Assembly: GCF_017357105.1 (NCBI RefSeq)
Contig: NZ_CP071596.1
Location: 2,542,001 to 2,606,000, forward strand
DNA from: Natronosalvus caseinilyticus
GTDB taxonomy: Archaea > Halobacteriota > Halobacteria > Halobacteriales > Natrialbaceae
Reading direction: 5' to 3'
Length of the DNA stretch: 64,000 nucleotides
Shown here: positions 37,317 to 46,806 of the stretch, one piece after another
How the letters are laid out: each line of letters begins with the position of its first letter
Position numbering within the stretch: the first letter of the stretch is position 1
Notes under the pieces: model-generated
The model's database searches: none
Told to the model about the DNA's origin: nothing
The model's input: only the letters and a program-made list of their open reading frames with translations
Translations under genes and position numbers: made by a program

Positions 37317-37538
37317 CTACCACTTGAAATTGAACCCGAATAGTCATTCGATTGGTTTAGATTTATGGACAATTGGAAACTGTCTTGCGTTACCTGCTTG
37401 CCCTGTTCTGAGCGTTTGACTCTCCGCTGATTACAACTCTATCGAGTGCCACATTAACGCTCTGTATTCAGCACGGTCACAGAGACCTCTCATTCATCGA
37501 GGGTTTCAATGGCCGAAGAACGTACTGTCGAGGGCCGA

Positions 37539-38540
37539 TCAGACAGTCGCGCTCTCGTCGCTCGAGTCAGTCTCGAGCGCAGGTTGCCTCTCGTCGTCCT
37601 CGGCCGTCGATGGTTCGTTCGCATCCGCGACGGAACCGGCATCGGACCTGGCGTCGTCGTCGGTAATCGGCCGTCGGCGGCTATCCACGACGGTCCCGTC
37701 TCCGCTAACGTAGAGCAGCAACGTCTCGTCTTCGAGTCGCGTACGCACGAGGAGACACCACGGATCGCTCGAGACGACGCGTTCGCGCCACTCGCGACCG
37801 ACGTTCCAGAGCGAGCGCTCCCGGACGTCGCTGTCGTGTTCGTGGTAGAACGAGACGACCGCTGGGTGCTCGAGGACTGCGAGGGTGACCGGGCAGCGAA
37901 GCGACGCTCCGCAAGCCTCACAATCGAAGGCCAGTTGGACGCGGTCTGGACCGTCGGCCTCTTCGTCTGTCGTCCCGACCACTGGTTCGACATCCACCGT
38001 CGTCGCCCCGCCGCAATCGGGGCAGACGCCGTCGGCGAACGTCCGAATGCGGTGCCGATGGTAGGCGTCGAGCGCTGTCGGTATCGAGTCCGAACCGCGG
38101 GTCGCGTACCCGCTCGGTGGGAACGACAGTTCCAGAATGGGTGCATCGCAGGACCGGCACGCCACTCGAGAGACGTTGTCGGTGACGGTCGCGACCAGTT
38201 CGGTCTCCTCGCAGAACGGGCAGGGCTCGGGAAGGGAGATCGATTCGTGATCCACGCTGTCGGTGTAGGTGCCCGCCTGGACCGCCCGGCCGACTTCGCG
38301 GCCAGCATAGGTGAGTTCGTACCGGTCGTCCTCGCGCTGTCGGACGAACTCGCCGGTTAGCTGTCGGAGGTGGTAGGCGAACCCCGCCGACGTGTCGGTG
38401 CCGCTCGCCTCGAACAGTTCCGAGAACGTGCACGGGCCGTCCGCGAGCAGGGTACGGACGGTACGCATCCGGATCTCGTTTCCGAGCGCCTGGAACGCGT
38501 CGCTGGGGGCTGGACCGTCCTCGACGGATCCGGTATCCAT
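37539..38540 (-). CDS. ArsR-like winged-helix protein with zinc-ribbon domain
   Basis: A 333-residue protein. The first 90 residues form a winged helix (DAFQALGNEIRMRTVRTLL, SELFEASGTDTSAGFAYHLR, ELTYAGREVGRAV). The middle has two zinc-ribbon-like Cys groups (CPFCEETELV then CRSCDAP; CPDCGGATT then CEACGASLRCP). The last 50 residues are acidic and disordered. It is probably a transcription regulator; the effector is not known. The start is set by the winged-helix fold. Confidence 0.8.
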   Translation of the reverse strand: MDTGSVEDGPAPSDAFQALGNEIRMRTVRTLLADGPCTFSELFEASGTDTSAGFAYHLRQLTGEFVRQREDDRYELTYAGREVGRAVQAGTYTDSVDHESISLPEPCPFCEETELVATVTDNVSRVACRSCDAPILELSFPPSGYATRGSDSIPTALDAYHRHRIRTFADGVCPDCGGATTVDVEPVVGTTDEEADGPDRVQLAFDCEACGASLRCPVTLAVLEHPAVVSFYHEHDSDVRERSLWNVGREWRERVVSSDPWCLLVRTRLEDETLLLYVSGDGTVVDSRRRPITDDDARSDAGSVADANEPSTAEDDERQPALETDSSDESATV

Positions 38541-38588
38541 GTCACAGATTGTGATACGAGTGGCCAAAACCCTGTCGGCGGCGGAGGG

Positions 38589-38912
38589 TCAAAACTGGTA
38601 GCGCCGTTCGTCGTCCAGTTGCGGGTAGTCGTTCGCGCCCGTCATCTCGTCGTAGGTCATCCCCGAGAGGTACTCGTCGTAGGTCACGTCGTACCCCGAC
38701 CGAAGCTGGAAGTCGAGTTTGCCCGTGTCGACCGTCGTCTGGAAGAGCATGTGAACCGCCCGGCGGAGGAGCTCGTCGGTCGATTCGGGCTCGAGCGCCG
38801 TCGCCAGCAGGGCCAACTCGTTCCGGGTCTCGCGGTCGAGGGCCACGGTGCACTCCTCGCCCAGGTCGGCGTAGGTCGCTTCTACTTCGTCGGTCAGCGC
38901 GTCGAGGCTCAT
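38589..38912 (-). CDS. Haloarchaeal protein of unknown function
   Basis: A 107-residue protein. The N-terminus MSLDALTDEVEATYADLGEECTVALDRETRNELALLA suggests helices, then STDELLRRAVHMLFQ and a tail rich in Tyr and Asp (DVTYDEYLSGMTYDEMTG, DDERRYQF). No signature is recognised. It is 97 bases from the divergent mutY gene, so a DNA-repair connection is possible but unsupported. Confidence 0.65.
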   Translation of the reverse strand: MSLDALTDEVEATYADLGEECTVALDRETRNELALLATALEPESTDELLRRAVHMLFQTTVDTGKLDFQLRSGYDVTYDEYLSGMTYDEMTGANDYPQLDDERRYQF

Positions 38913-39008
38913 GGCATTCCCAACTCGAGGACGATTGATAGACCTTTCGCGCTCGCCGTGAGCGAAGGAATCGCTAGCCGTAAGGTCGTCGGTTCGCAAG
39001 CCAGGACA

Positions 39009-39968
39009 ATGAGCGAGGACGCTGGATCGACCGATGGCGAAGGAGGGTCGCGCGAGTCGACCGCTCTTCCGGACGGAGACAACCTCGAGGACGTCCAGGA
39101 GGGGCTGATCGCCTGGTACGAGGCCGACCATCGGGACTACCCCTGGCGCGAGACCGACGATCCGTACGAGATTCTCGTGAGCGAGGTGATGAGCCAGCAG
39201 ACCCAGCTGGATCGCGTCGTCGACGCCTGGGACGCGTTCCTCGAGCGGTGGCCGACGACGGAAGCGCTCGCTGCGGCCGACCGTTCGGCCGTCGTCGGCT
39301 TCTGGTCGAGCCACAGCCTCGGGTACAACAATCGGGCGAAGTACCTCCACGAGGCCGCGACCCAGATCGAAGACGAGCTCGACGGCGCCTTCCCGGAGAC
39401 GCCCGAGGGCCTCCAGGAACTGATGGGCGTCGGCCCCTACACGGCCAACGCCGTCGCGAGTTTCGCGTTCAACGCCGGCGACGCCGTCGTCGACACGAAC
39501 GTCAAGCGCGTCTGCTACCGCGCGTTCGACGTGCCGGACGACGACGCGGCGTTCGAGACGGCGGCCAATCGGCTCATGCCCGAGGGTCGCTCGCGCGTCT
39601 GGAACAACGCGATCATGGAACTCGGCGCAGTTGCCTGCACCCAGCGGCCCAGGTGCGACGAGGCTGGCTGTCCCTGGCGCGAGCACTGCAGTGCCTACGC
39701 GACGGGAGACTTCTCGGCACCCGACGTGCCGACGCAGTCCACGTTCGAGGGCAGCCGCCGCCAGTTCCGCGGGCGGATCGTCCGGACGCTCCGAGAGTAC
39801 GACGAACTGGCCCTCGACACGCTCGGGCCGCGAATCCGCGTCGATTACACCCCCGTCGGCGAGCACGGGCGCGAGTGGCTCGAGGGACTGTTGTCGGATC
39901 TGGCTGACGACGGACTCGTCGAGTTAGACGAGAGCGAGGACGAGACGGTCGCCAGGCTGCGGGCGTAG
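39009..39968 (+). CDS. mutY: A/G-specific adenine glycosylase
   Basis: A 319-residue MutY, which removes adenine opposite 8-oxoguanine. Visible are the N-terminal YPWRETDDPYEILVSEVMSQQTQ (catalytic Glu in the S-E-V region), helix-hairpin-helix LMGVGPYTANAVASFAF, catalytic Asp in DAVVDTNVKRV and the Fe-S region with four Cys (CTQRPRC, EAGC, EHC). The Cys spacing C-x5-C-x4-C-x5-C differs from the textbook C-x6-C-x2-C-x5-C. The C-terminal domain is shorter than the bacterial one. Confidence 0.93.
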   Translation: MSEDAGSTDGEGGSRESTALPDGDNLEDVQEGLIAWYEADHRDYPWRETDDPYEILVSEVMSQQTQLDRVVDAWDAFLERWPTTEALAAADRSAVVGFWSSHSLGYNNRAKYLHEAATQIEDELDGAFPETPEGLQELMGVGPYTANAVASFAFNAGDAVVDTNVKRVCYRAFDVPDDDAAFETAANRLMPEGRSRVWNNAIMELGAVACTQRPRCDEAGCPWREHCSAYATGDFSAPDVPTQSTFEGSRRQFRGRIVRTLREYDELALDTLGPRIRVDYTPVGEHGREWLEGLLSDLADDGLVELDESEDETVARLRA

Positions 39969-39996
39969 TTGGAACACGCATAATTGGAACGTGATC

Positions 39997-40023
39997 GCAC
40001 GCAGGTCGACTCGACCTGCGTGC
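39997..40023. terminator. Hairpin between convergent genes
   Basis: GCACGCAGGTCGA and its exact complement TCGACCTGCGTGC are separated by one C, giving an almost perfect 27-base inverted repeat between the stops of mutY and the methylase. It may terminate transcription from both sides, although it lacks a T run. Confidence 0.5.
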
Positions 40024-40081
40024 AGCCGGTCGGCTACCCGTCGGTATACGTGTGAACGGATCAGCCACTCGTCGGTTCTCG

Positions 40082-41176
40082 TCACTCGAGCGGCGCGTGG
40101 GTCAGTCGATACCCTACGTTATCGGCGTCGCCATCACCGGTGGCCTCTCCGTCACCCGCATCGGAACCCTGGACGTCGACCACCTCGTAAAGACGTATCC
40201 CCGACTCCATACGCGTGACGACGGGCGTCTCGTAGTGGTCGGCATCGTAGTCGAGACTCGGCCCGTCCGTCCGCTGGCGTTCTCGGTCGACGAATGCCCG
40301 GTGGCGCTCGAGTCGTCGTTCGCCGATCGATCGGGAACGATCCTGGACCTCCTGCACGCGGTCATCGAAGGCCGAGACGAACGCCGCCTCGAGTTCGTAG
40401 CCGATCGAGTGACGGCCGGCACACATTGCCGCCAGCGACGTCGTCCCCGTGCCCCAGAAGGGATCCAGGACGGTGTCGCCGTAAGTCGAGTACATACAGC
40501 ACAGTCGGTAGGGAATTTCGAGGGGGAACGCCGCCGAGCGCTCGCGCAGGTCGTCGTTCGGCGAGTCGAGTGTCTGCAGTTCGCCGGTCACGTCCGACCA
40601 GAGGTCCGTGAACCAGCGGTTTCGCTCCTCCCAGAAGTAAGCCGCCTCGTAGCGGTCGTCGTCGCCCGGCGGGAACGACCGCCGGGAGTCACCCTTCCGA
40701 AAGACGAGGATGTACTCGTGCTCGAGGGTGACGTAGGCGTTCGGGGGAATCATCCCGCTGCCCATGAACTTCGCGGCGCTGTTGGCGGGCTTGCGCCAGA
40801 GGATATCGGGGAGGGGGTCGAACCCGCGGGCCTCGAACGCCTCGAGCACGCGGGCGTGGTTCGAGTAGACCCGGAAGCTGTCGTCGAGCGTCCGGGTCGC
40901 GTCCCCGACGTTGATACAGGCGATGCCGCCGTCGACGAGCACGCGCTCGAGTTCGTCCCAGACCCGATCCAGCTGGACGTGCATCGCCTCGAACGCCTCC
41001 CGACCATCCCCTCGCTCGAGGGCGTCGCCGACGGTCGGGTCGAGTTCGGCGAAGAGGTCGTCCCACATCTCGATCATCGGATAGGGCGGCGACGTCACGA
41101 CGAGATCGACTGACTCGTCCGCGACGGCAGCGAGGTCGCGGGCGTCGCCGGTCACGACGCGGTGGGTCGTCTCCAT
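40082..41176 (-). CDS. zim: Orphan DNA (cytosine-N4-type) methyltransferase, Zim-like
   Basis: A 364-residue DNA methylase. Motif IV TSPPYP (about residues 29-34) precedes motif I DPFWGTGTTSL, the order of beta-class enzymes, and TSPPY favours N4-cytosine. HRVVTGDARDL at the start and an acidic C-terminal tail are typical of the haloarchaeal Zim family, which I know as a solitary CTAG methylase; this identification rests on overall resemblance. No restriction endonuclease is next to it, in keeping with an orphan role. Confidence 0.8.
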   Translation of the reverse strand: METTHRVVTGDARDLAAVADESVDLVVTSPPYPMIEMWDDLFAELDPTVGDALERGDGREAFEAMHVQLDRVWDELERVLVDGGIACINVGDATRTLDDSFRVYSNHARVLEAFEARGFDPLPDILWRKPANSAAKFMGSGMIPPNAYVTLEHEYILVFRKGDSRRSFPPGDDDRYEAAYFWEERNRWFTDLWSDVTGELQTLDSPNDDLRERSAAFPLEIPYRLCCMYSTYGDTVLDPFWGTGTTSLAAMCAGRHSIGYELEAAFVSAFDDRVQEVQDRSRSIGERRLERHRAFVDRERQRTDGPSLDYDADHYETPVVTRMESGIRLYEVVDVQGSDAGDGEATGDGDADNVGYRLTHAPLE

Positions 41177-41485
41177 CGTGTGTCTGTGTCTCCGTGGCCC
41201 CCTTAGGTCTTCTTACCCGATGTTGGCGGGGCAGGCGATTTCCGTCGGCCGACACCGAGGTGGAACGGTGAGATCCGGAACAATAAGATCCAACTCGAGG
41301 GCGTGACGCGGCAGGGCTCGATTCCCGGTCGAGTTGACTGTCGCGAGACTATATATTTTGAAGTAATGGGTTCTGGGTGCCAACTCCCTCGACGCCATAT
41401 CCGTCTGTGGAGCGTTTCCACTCCGCGATCACGGGCCGAACGGTCAGAAACGATTCGAGAAGGCGGGGACGGTCGCTGGGTTCGA
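41177..41485. promoter_or_regulatory. Intergenic region with AT-rich element
   Basis: No gene is convincing in this 309-base stretch. ACTATATATTTTGAAG at about 41348-41363 is the only strong AT-rich element; it could be a TATA box in either direction, but lies about 170 bases from the methylase start. Confidence 0.35.
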
Positions 41486-42043
41486 TTACTCTTCGTCTTC
41501 GGCTTCAGCTTCGTCCTCGTCCTCGTCTTCGGATTCTGCCGCCTCTTCGTCTTCGCCTTCCTCCGAGGCGTCCATCGATACCGCGTCGGTAGCCGGTTCG
41601 AACTCCTCGATCGGTTCCCACTCGTCTTCCGCGGCTCGGCGACGCCGCCAGGCCAGCGCCGCGGCGACGGTGACCCCGAGTACCACGAGTTTCGAGAGCC
41701 AGCCACGGGATCCGTCGGACGATTCTGTGGATTTCGATTCGTCAGTATCCGGCTCCGTCACCGAGTCCAGCTGGGCGTCCGGGATATCGATGTCGGAAAG
41801 TTCCTCTTTCACCTCGTCTCGCATCTCCGAATCGGGGATTTCCGAGCGACCGAGGAGGTAGCCTACGGCTGCACCGGCGCCGAGCAAGAGTCCCGCCGCC
41901 GGAACCATTCGCTTCGACGACGAACTGCCGCCGTCGGCTTCCTCGACAGCCTCGAGGATCGAGTCTCGCATCGGTGAGTCCATGCCGGCGCCGATCGCTT
42001 CTTTGACGACGCGCTCCGAGAGGGGCGTTTCTTTTTCGGACAT
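41486..42043 (-). CDS. Two-helix membrane protein with acidic tail
   Basis: A 185-residue protein. An N-terminal helix (LSERVVKEAIGAGMDSPMRDSILEAVEE) is followed by TM1 (MVPAAGLLLGAGAAVGYLLG), an acidic linker, TM2 (WLSKLVVLGVTVAAALAW), an Arg cluster RRRR and a very acidic tail of about 50 residues. No family is recognised. The start MSEKETPLS at 42043 is supported by composition. Confidence 0.7.
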   Translation of the reverse strand: MSEKETPLSERVVKEAIGAGMDSPMRDSILEAVEEADGGSSSSKRMVPAAGLLLGAGAAVGYLLGRSEIPDSEMRDEVKEELSDIDIPDAQLDSVTEPDTDESKSTESSDGSRGWLSKLVVLGVTVAAALAWRRRRAAEDEWEPIEEFEPATDAVSMDASEEGEDEEAAESEDEDEDEAEAEDEE

Positions 42044-42236
42044 AGTTCGACCATCCACATCCCGATAAATAGTTCTGTGCAATGTTTCAATTTGGGCCGC
42101 CACTCAGTGGAGTGGTAGGACGTCCCTACGGAACCCATGGACGCAAAATACGCGTACTGGAGTCTTTGACGGACTCGAGCCGACAATTCGACGATGCGAC
42201 GCTCGAGCAATCGAACGATCGCTCGCGAGACGCACC

Positions 42237-42836
42237 TCAAAACGGGGTCGCAATACCGAGGGCCTCGAGCGCGCCGAATCCACCGAACCCGTACCCGAAG
42301 ACGAGCGCCGCGGGAATTACACCGGCGACGCCGGCGCGAACGAACGAGGTTCGGTGGACGACCTGGAGGCCGATCCACAGGAGAACGGCCCCGTACAGGC
42401 AGGCCGCGAGCCGGATCGCGGGCGCGGGAACCCCGGCGACGAGACACGGGGCCGTCGCGTACGCGATCACCTGCACGGTCTGGCTGATGCCGGCGCGGTC
42501 GTCGACGACCACCAGGAGCAAGAGCGTCTGGACGGCCGAAATCATGTGCAGCCCGAACGGGGCGACGAACAACACGAGCAGGCTAATCCAGAACACCCCC
42601 TCGAGGATAGGCGAGACGGGGATCGACGGGAAGTTGTCGGGGACCAGTAAATAGTGGGAGGTCGCGGCGATCAGTACCATCGTCATCCCGAAGAGCAAGC
42701 CGGGCGCCTGATCCCCCGGCGCGACCCCCACCCGAAAGAAGTTTCGAGGCCGGACCAGCACCTCGACCCACGCGCGAGCGAGCCCTCTCGGGCCGCGCTC
42801 GCGTCCGCCGTGGGGGTCCTCGATCCACTGGGTCAT
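42237..42836 (-). CDS. Yip1-family membrane protein
   Basis: A 199-residue protein with a cytoplasmic start including VEVLVRPRNFFRVGVAPGDQAPGLLFG and five helices, with the Yip1-like middle (ISQTVQVIAYATAPCLVAGVP). Members occur in haloarchaea without known function. It lies 45 bases downstream of the thymidine kinase gene in the same direction. Confidence 0.78.
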   Translation of the reverse strand: MTQWIEDPHGGRERGPRGLARAWVEVLVRPRNFFRVGVAPGDQAPGLLFGMTMVLIAATSHYLLVPDNFPSIPVSPILEGVFWISLLVLFVAPFGLHMISAVQTLLLLVVVDDRAGISQTVQVIAYATAPCLVAGVPAPAIRLAACLYGAVLLWIGLQVVHRTSFVRAGVAGVIPAALVFGYGFGGFGALEALGIATPF

Positions 42837-42880
42837 CGGGAACGGTTTTGGTTTCGGCTCCGCCGATCTCGGTTCGTCAG

Positions 42881-43465
42881 TCAGTCGCGCCGGAGCGTGT
42901 GGCAGTGTCGACAGCGGGCCTCGTAGGACTCGTCCGCGCCGACGAGGATCGTCGGATCGTCCACGTGGGCTGGCTCGCCGTTAACGAGCCGTTGATTGCG
43001 CGTAGCCGGCTCACCACAGCGGGCGCAGATGGCCCGGAACTTCTCGACGTACTCGGCGCAGGCGATCAGCTGTGGAAGCGGGTGAAACGGTTCGCCGCGG
43101 AACGTCTGGTCCGTCCCGCTGACGATGACGCGCCGGCCGTCGTCGGCCAGTCGTTCACAGACGTCGACGAGCGACTCCGTGAAGAAGTTGGCTTCGTCGA
43201 AGGCGACGACCTCCTCGCCGTTGAGGCCGTCGAACACGCGCTCGAGGTCGCTGTCCGGATCGATGGCGGTCGCCTCCCAGCGCCGTCCGTCGTGGGAGCC
43301 GACGAAGTCCTCGCCGTAACGGTCGTCGAGCGCCGGCGTGAACACCGCGACCTCCTGGCCCGCGATCTCGGCCCGGCGGAGCCGTCGAAGCAGTTCCTCG
43401 GTCTTTCCGGAGAACATACTCCCCGTCACGACTTCGATCCAGCCACTCTTCGTGATCGCGTGCAT
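42881..43465 (-). CDS. tdk: Thymidine kinase
   Basis: A 194-residue type II thymidine kinase, which phosphorylates thymidine with ATP. The P-loop is TGSMFSGKTEELLRRL (about residues 14-29). FDEANFF is the Walker B region with the catalytic Glu nearby, YEKFRAICARC and the zinc-binding cysteines (CARCG and CRHCH) are at the end. The start MHAITKSGWIEV at 43465 is normal for the family. Confidence 0.93.
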   Translation of the reverse strand: MHAITKSGWIEVVTGSMFSGKTEELLRRLRRAEIAGQEVAVFTPALDDRYGEDFVGSHDGRRWEATAIDPDSDLERVFDGLNGEEVVAFDEANFFTESLVDVCERLADDGRRVIVSGTDQTFRGEPFHPLPQLIACAEYVEKFRAICARCGEPATRNQRLVNGEPAHVDDPTILVGADESYEARCRHCHTLRRD

Positions 43466-43585
43466 CGGATGAAAGCGGGGAAAGCCGAGGTTAAATCGGT
43501 TTCCAATTCCGTTCAGCCGGCGTTCGGTCGTGCCGGTTCGCAGAACGCATCCCATAACGAAACCGATCCGGTCCATGTCGCCGGT

Positions 43586-44233
43586 ATGAGCGTCATCCGC
43601 CAGCCAGGACGCTTCAGCCGCCACACCCGCCGCCGACTCGTCGGCCTCACGGCGGCGGGCAGTGCCGCGACACTCGACACCGCTGCCGTCGGGCTCTGGT
43701 TCACGTTGATCGTCGTCGAATCGCGAACGCCATCGACCGCCCTCGCCGGGCTGGGCATCCTCTTCTGCGGGGCGTTGCTCCGAACGGGCGTATTCGGTGC
43801 GACGACGACCCCGATGTACGCCTTGCTCACGCCGCGCCGAATCGGAGCGGCGCTCCTCTTCGTCGCTGCCTGGCCCGCCTGGGTGCTCGTCGCCGAACGA
43901 ACCGGGAATCCCGAGGGGCTCCTCGTCGCCGGACCACTCCTCGCCGGCGTCGTAGCCGTCCAACTCCACCTCGAGCGGCGCGTGTTCCAGCTCCCAGAAT
44001 CGCGACGCTGTCGAGTCACGTCGGTGCTCTCGGGAGCGCTGATCGCGGTCGGCGCGACGACCCTGCTCGCGTCGGCCTGGTTGACGAACTGGACGATCCT
44101 CACGGAGCCAGTCGCGTTCGGGGCGACCACCGTCGTCTTCCGCATCGAGGCCTACCAGTTGGGCTTTCTCGTCTTCGGCGCGTTCGCGTTCCTCGCTCAC
44201 CAGCGGCGATTTCAGTTCGCGCTCGAGCCGTGA
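43586..44233 (+). CDS. Multi-pass membrane protein
   Basis: A 215-residue protein with about six hydrophobic helices after a basic start (MSVIRQPGRFSRHTRRRL). Helices run near residues 20-45, 55-70, 85-105, 115-130, 145-165 and 185-205. No motif is recognised. It is divergent from tdk and convergent with the reductase gene. Confidence 0.65.
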   Translation: MSVIRQPGRFSRHTRRRLVGLTAAGSAATLDTAAVGLWFTLIVVESRTPSTALAGLGILFCGALLRTGVFGATTTPMYALLTPRRIGAALLFVAAWPAWVLVAERTGNPEGLLVAGPLLAGVVAVQLHLERRVFQLPESRRCRVTSVLSGALIAVGATTLLASAWLTNWTILTEPVAFGATTVVFRIEAYQLGFLVFGAFAFLAHQRRFQFALEP

Positions 44234-44256
44234 TCGCCTGGAATTCCGATCCGTGG

Positions 44257-44835
44257 TCAGGCGCCGACGTTCTGATCGCCCTCGAACGTTCCCGGATCGG
44301 GTTCGATCGTCGCGTACTGTACCGCGCGAACACCGAGGGTCGCGACGCGCTCTTCGAGCGAGTCATCGACAAACGACCCGTCCTGGATCGCGGTGTGAGC
44401 GCGCGGTACGGCCACCTGGTGGGGGAGCACCCACGCATTGAGCGCTCGACAGACGGATCGCAGGTGCTCGAGCGTCGTCACCGGAAATGAGCCGCCGGCG
44501 ACCCCCACCAGCCCCACGGTCTTGTCCTCGAACTCGTCGAATCCGCAGTAGTCGAGGGCCGTTTTGAGGGGCGAGGAGTACGAGCCGTGGTACATCGGCG
44601 AGCCGAGGAGCACGGCGTCCGCGTCCCGAACGCGCGCGGCGACTGTCGCTGCGTCACCCGCATCCTCGCGGTCGACGTCGGCGTCGTACAGGGGGAGGTC
44701 GTACTCTCGAAGGTCGACTAACCCCGTCTCCGCGCCCGCGTCGGCCGACGCCTCGAGCGCCCGCTCGAGGGCGATTCGCGTGTAGCTCTCCTCGCGGAGG
44801 CTGCCACAGACTGCCAGCACCTGGACGTCGCTCAT
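44257..44835 (-). CDS. NAD(P)H-dependent FMN reductase
   Basis: A 192-residue flavodoxin-like protein. The FMN phosphate loop is CGSLREESYTRIAL (about residues 10-23), and GSPMYHGSYSSPLKTALDY with VGLVGVAGGSFP forms the isoalloxazine site. It would reduce FMN, azo dyes or quinones with NAD(P)H; the physiological partner is unknown. The start MSDVQVLAVCGSL is normal. Confidence 0.9.
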   Translation of the reverse strand: MSDVQVLAVCGSLREESYTRIALERALEASADAGAETGLVDLREYDLPLYDADVDREDAGDAATVAARVRDADAVLLGSPMYHGSYSSPLKTALDYCGFDEFEDKTVGLVGVAGGSFPVTTLEHLRSVCRALNAWVLPHQVAVPRAHTAIQDGSFVDDSLEERVATLGVRAVQYATIEPDPGTFEGDQNVGA

Positions 44836-44895
44836 ATGGGTTACGACGCAGCGTCGCCCTAAAAAAGTGCGTCAGTCCGAACCGTTGCGAGCGGC

Positions 44896-46194
44896 TTAGC
44901 TCGAGGTCGCCGCCTCGATGGCCGCCTCGAGATCCGCGATGATATTGCCGGGGTCCTCGATGCCGACCGAGAGCCGAACGAGGTCGTCGGTGACGCCCGA
45001 GGCCTCCTTCTCCTCGGCGCTCAGTTGCTGGTGGGTCGTACTCGCCGGGTGGATGATCAACGTCTTTGCGTCGCCGACGTTGGCGAGCAGGCTCGCCAGT
45101 TCGGTCGACTCGACGGTCTCCCTGGCGGCCTCGTAGCCCGCCTCGAGACCGAAGGTTATCATGCCGCCGTAGCCGCCTTCGAGGTAGCGGCTCGCGTTCT
45201 CGTGGGTCTCGTGTGACTCGAGGCCCGGGTAGTTCACCCAGGAGACGGCCTCGTGGTCCTCGAGGAATTCCGCGACGGCCAGCGCGTTCTCGCAGTGGCG
45301 TTCCATCCGGAGGGGAAGGGTCTCGAGGCCCTGGATCGTCTGCCAGGCGTCGAAGGGCGACTGCTGGTTACCCAGGTCGCGCAGGCCGCGAGCGATGGCC
45401 GCGTAGGTGAACGCCGCCTCGCCGAAGGTCTCCGCGAAGTTGACGCCGTGGTAGGCCGGGTTGTCCGCCGCGAGTTCGGGGTACTTCTCGGGATAGTCGG
45501 CCCACGGGAACGACCCGCCGTCGACGACGACACCCCCGACGGTCGTCCCCGACCCGTGGAGCCACTTCGTCGTCGAGTTCCAGACGATGTCGGCGCCGTG
45601 CTCGAGCGGGCGACAGAGCGCCGGGGTCGCGAACGTGTTGTCGACGACCAGCGGGGCGCCGTTGTCGTGAGCGATTTCCGCGACGCGCTCGAGGTCGGGC
45701 GTGTCGAGGGCTGGATTGCCGATCGTCTCGAGGTGGACGAAGGCGGTCTCCTCGTCGATCGCCTCCGCGTAGGCGTCGTAGTCGAGCGTGTCGACGAATC
45801 GCGTCGTGATCCCGCGGCGCTCGACGGAGTGGGTCAGGTAGGTGTAGGTGCCGCCGTACAGCGAGGAGGCGCTCACGATGTTGTCCCCGGCACTGGCGAG
45901 GAGGAACGTCGTGAGGTCGAACGCGGCCATCCCTGAACTCGTCACCGCGGCGCCGACCCCGCCCTCGAGTGCGGCCAGTCGCTCCTGGAGCGTCTCGAGG
46001 GTCGGGTTCATCAACCGCGAGTAGATGTATCCCGGTTCCTCGAGGGCGAACTGCGAGGCGGCGTCGTCGGCGTCGTCGAAGACGTACGACGTCGTCTGGT
46101 ACAGCGGCGGGGCTCGCGCACCCGTCGCAGGGTCTGGCTCTTGTCCGGCGTGGACGGAGTTCGTGGCGAACGATCGGTCTCGGTCGTCGCTCAT
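44896..46194 (-). CDS. metY: O-acetylhomoserine sulfhydrylase
   Basis: A 432-residue PLP enzyme of the Cys/Met metabolism family, making homocysteine or methionine from O-acetylhomoserine and sulfide or methanethiol. Visible are the N-terminal FATNSVHAGQEPDPATGARAPP, YSRLMNPT, SSGMAAF, VVDNTFATP, the PLP lysine in NSTTKWLHGSG and SVGIEDPGNIIADL at the end. The length fits MetY (about 430) rather than the shorter MetB. The homoserine acetyltransferase is not in the window. Confidence 0.93.
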   Translation of the reverse strand: MSDDRDRSFATNSVHAGQEPDPATGARAPPLYQTTSYVFDDADDAASQFALEEPGYIYSRLMNPTLETLQERLAALEGGVGAAVTSSGMAAFDLTTFLLASAGDNIVSASSLYGGTYTYLTHSVERRGITTRFVDTLDYDAYAEAIDEETAFVHLETIGNPALDTPDLERVAEIAHDNGAPLVVDNTFATPALCRPLEHGADIVWNSTTKWLHGSGTTVGGVVVDGGSFPWADYPEKYPELAADNPAYHGVNFAETFGEAAFTYAAIARGLRDLGNQQSPFDAWQTIQGLETLPLRMERHCENALAVAEFLEDHEAVSWVNYPGLESHETHENASRYLEGGYGGMITFGLEAGYEAARETVESTELASLLANVGDAKTLIIHPASTTHQQLSAEEKEASGVTDDLVRLSVGIEDPGNIIADLEAAIEAATSS

Positions 46195-46422
46195 ACGATG
46201 ACACAGCGTGGCTCGAGGCATTACCCTGCGCAGAGTGGCCAGTATTGCCGTCTTCAATGACAGGTCGGTCGGAACGGGGCTCGCGGCCCACAGAAATTGT
46301 TTTCTCAACGGGACGCCTGTCCCCGTATCGAGTACGTACACGGCCGCTGAGCGGGCTGTGGGCCTCGAGCGCTTGTAAGTGCAAGTACAACGGCTACCGG
46401 TTTTGGAAGCAATTAGTCTCCC

Positions 46423-46806
46423 GTGAGCGACACCGATAATTCCGGGTCGGACACTCCTGACTCTGGGTCGGACACCCCTGGCACTGACCAGGAGGAGATC
46501 AACGAGGACGCCCGACTCCTGGGAAACGAACCCGACGCGGACGCGATCGATGAGCCGGTCACCGATAGCGAGCAGGAGGCTCGAGAGAGTTACTGGATGA
46601 TCAAGGAGACGATCGCAGTCGGTCTCATTTCCATCGTCGGGATTAGCCTGATCGCGTTCGGAGCGATGCAGGCGACCGGTCTCATCACGCTTCCCGGATG
46701 GCTCGGAAACTCGCCGTTCGTCCACTGGTCGCTGTTCCTGGTCCTCGGCGTCGTCCTCGTGCTCGTCTTCGCCTGGAGCCAGTGGGGAACGACCGTCGAT
46801 CGGTGA
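46423..46806 (+). CDS. Two-helix membrane protein with acidic N-terminal domain
   Basis: A 127-residue protein, read from GTG at 46423. Residues 1-58 are acidic and disordered with a duplicated SGSDTPD segment. Two helices follow: TIAVGLISIVGISLIAFGAM and HWSLFLVLGVVLVLVFAW. Function unknown. It is divergent from metY across 228 bases. Confidence 0.6.
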   Translation: MSDTDNSGSDTPDSGSDTPGTDQEEINEDARLLGNEPDADAIDEPVTDSEQEARESYWMIKETIAVGLISIVGISLIAFGAMQATGLITLPGWLGNSPFVHWSLFLVLGVVLVLVFAWSQWGTTVDR

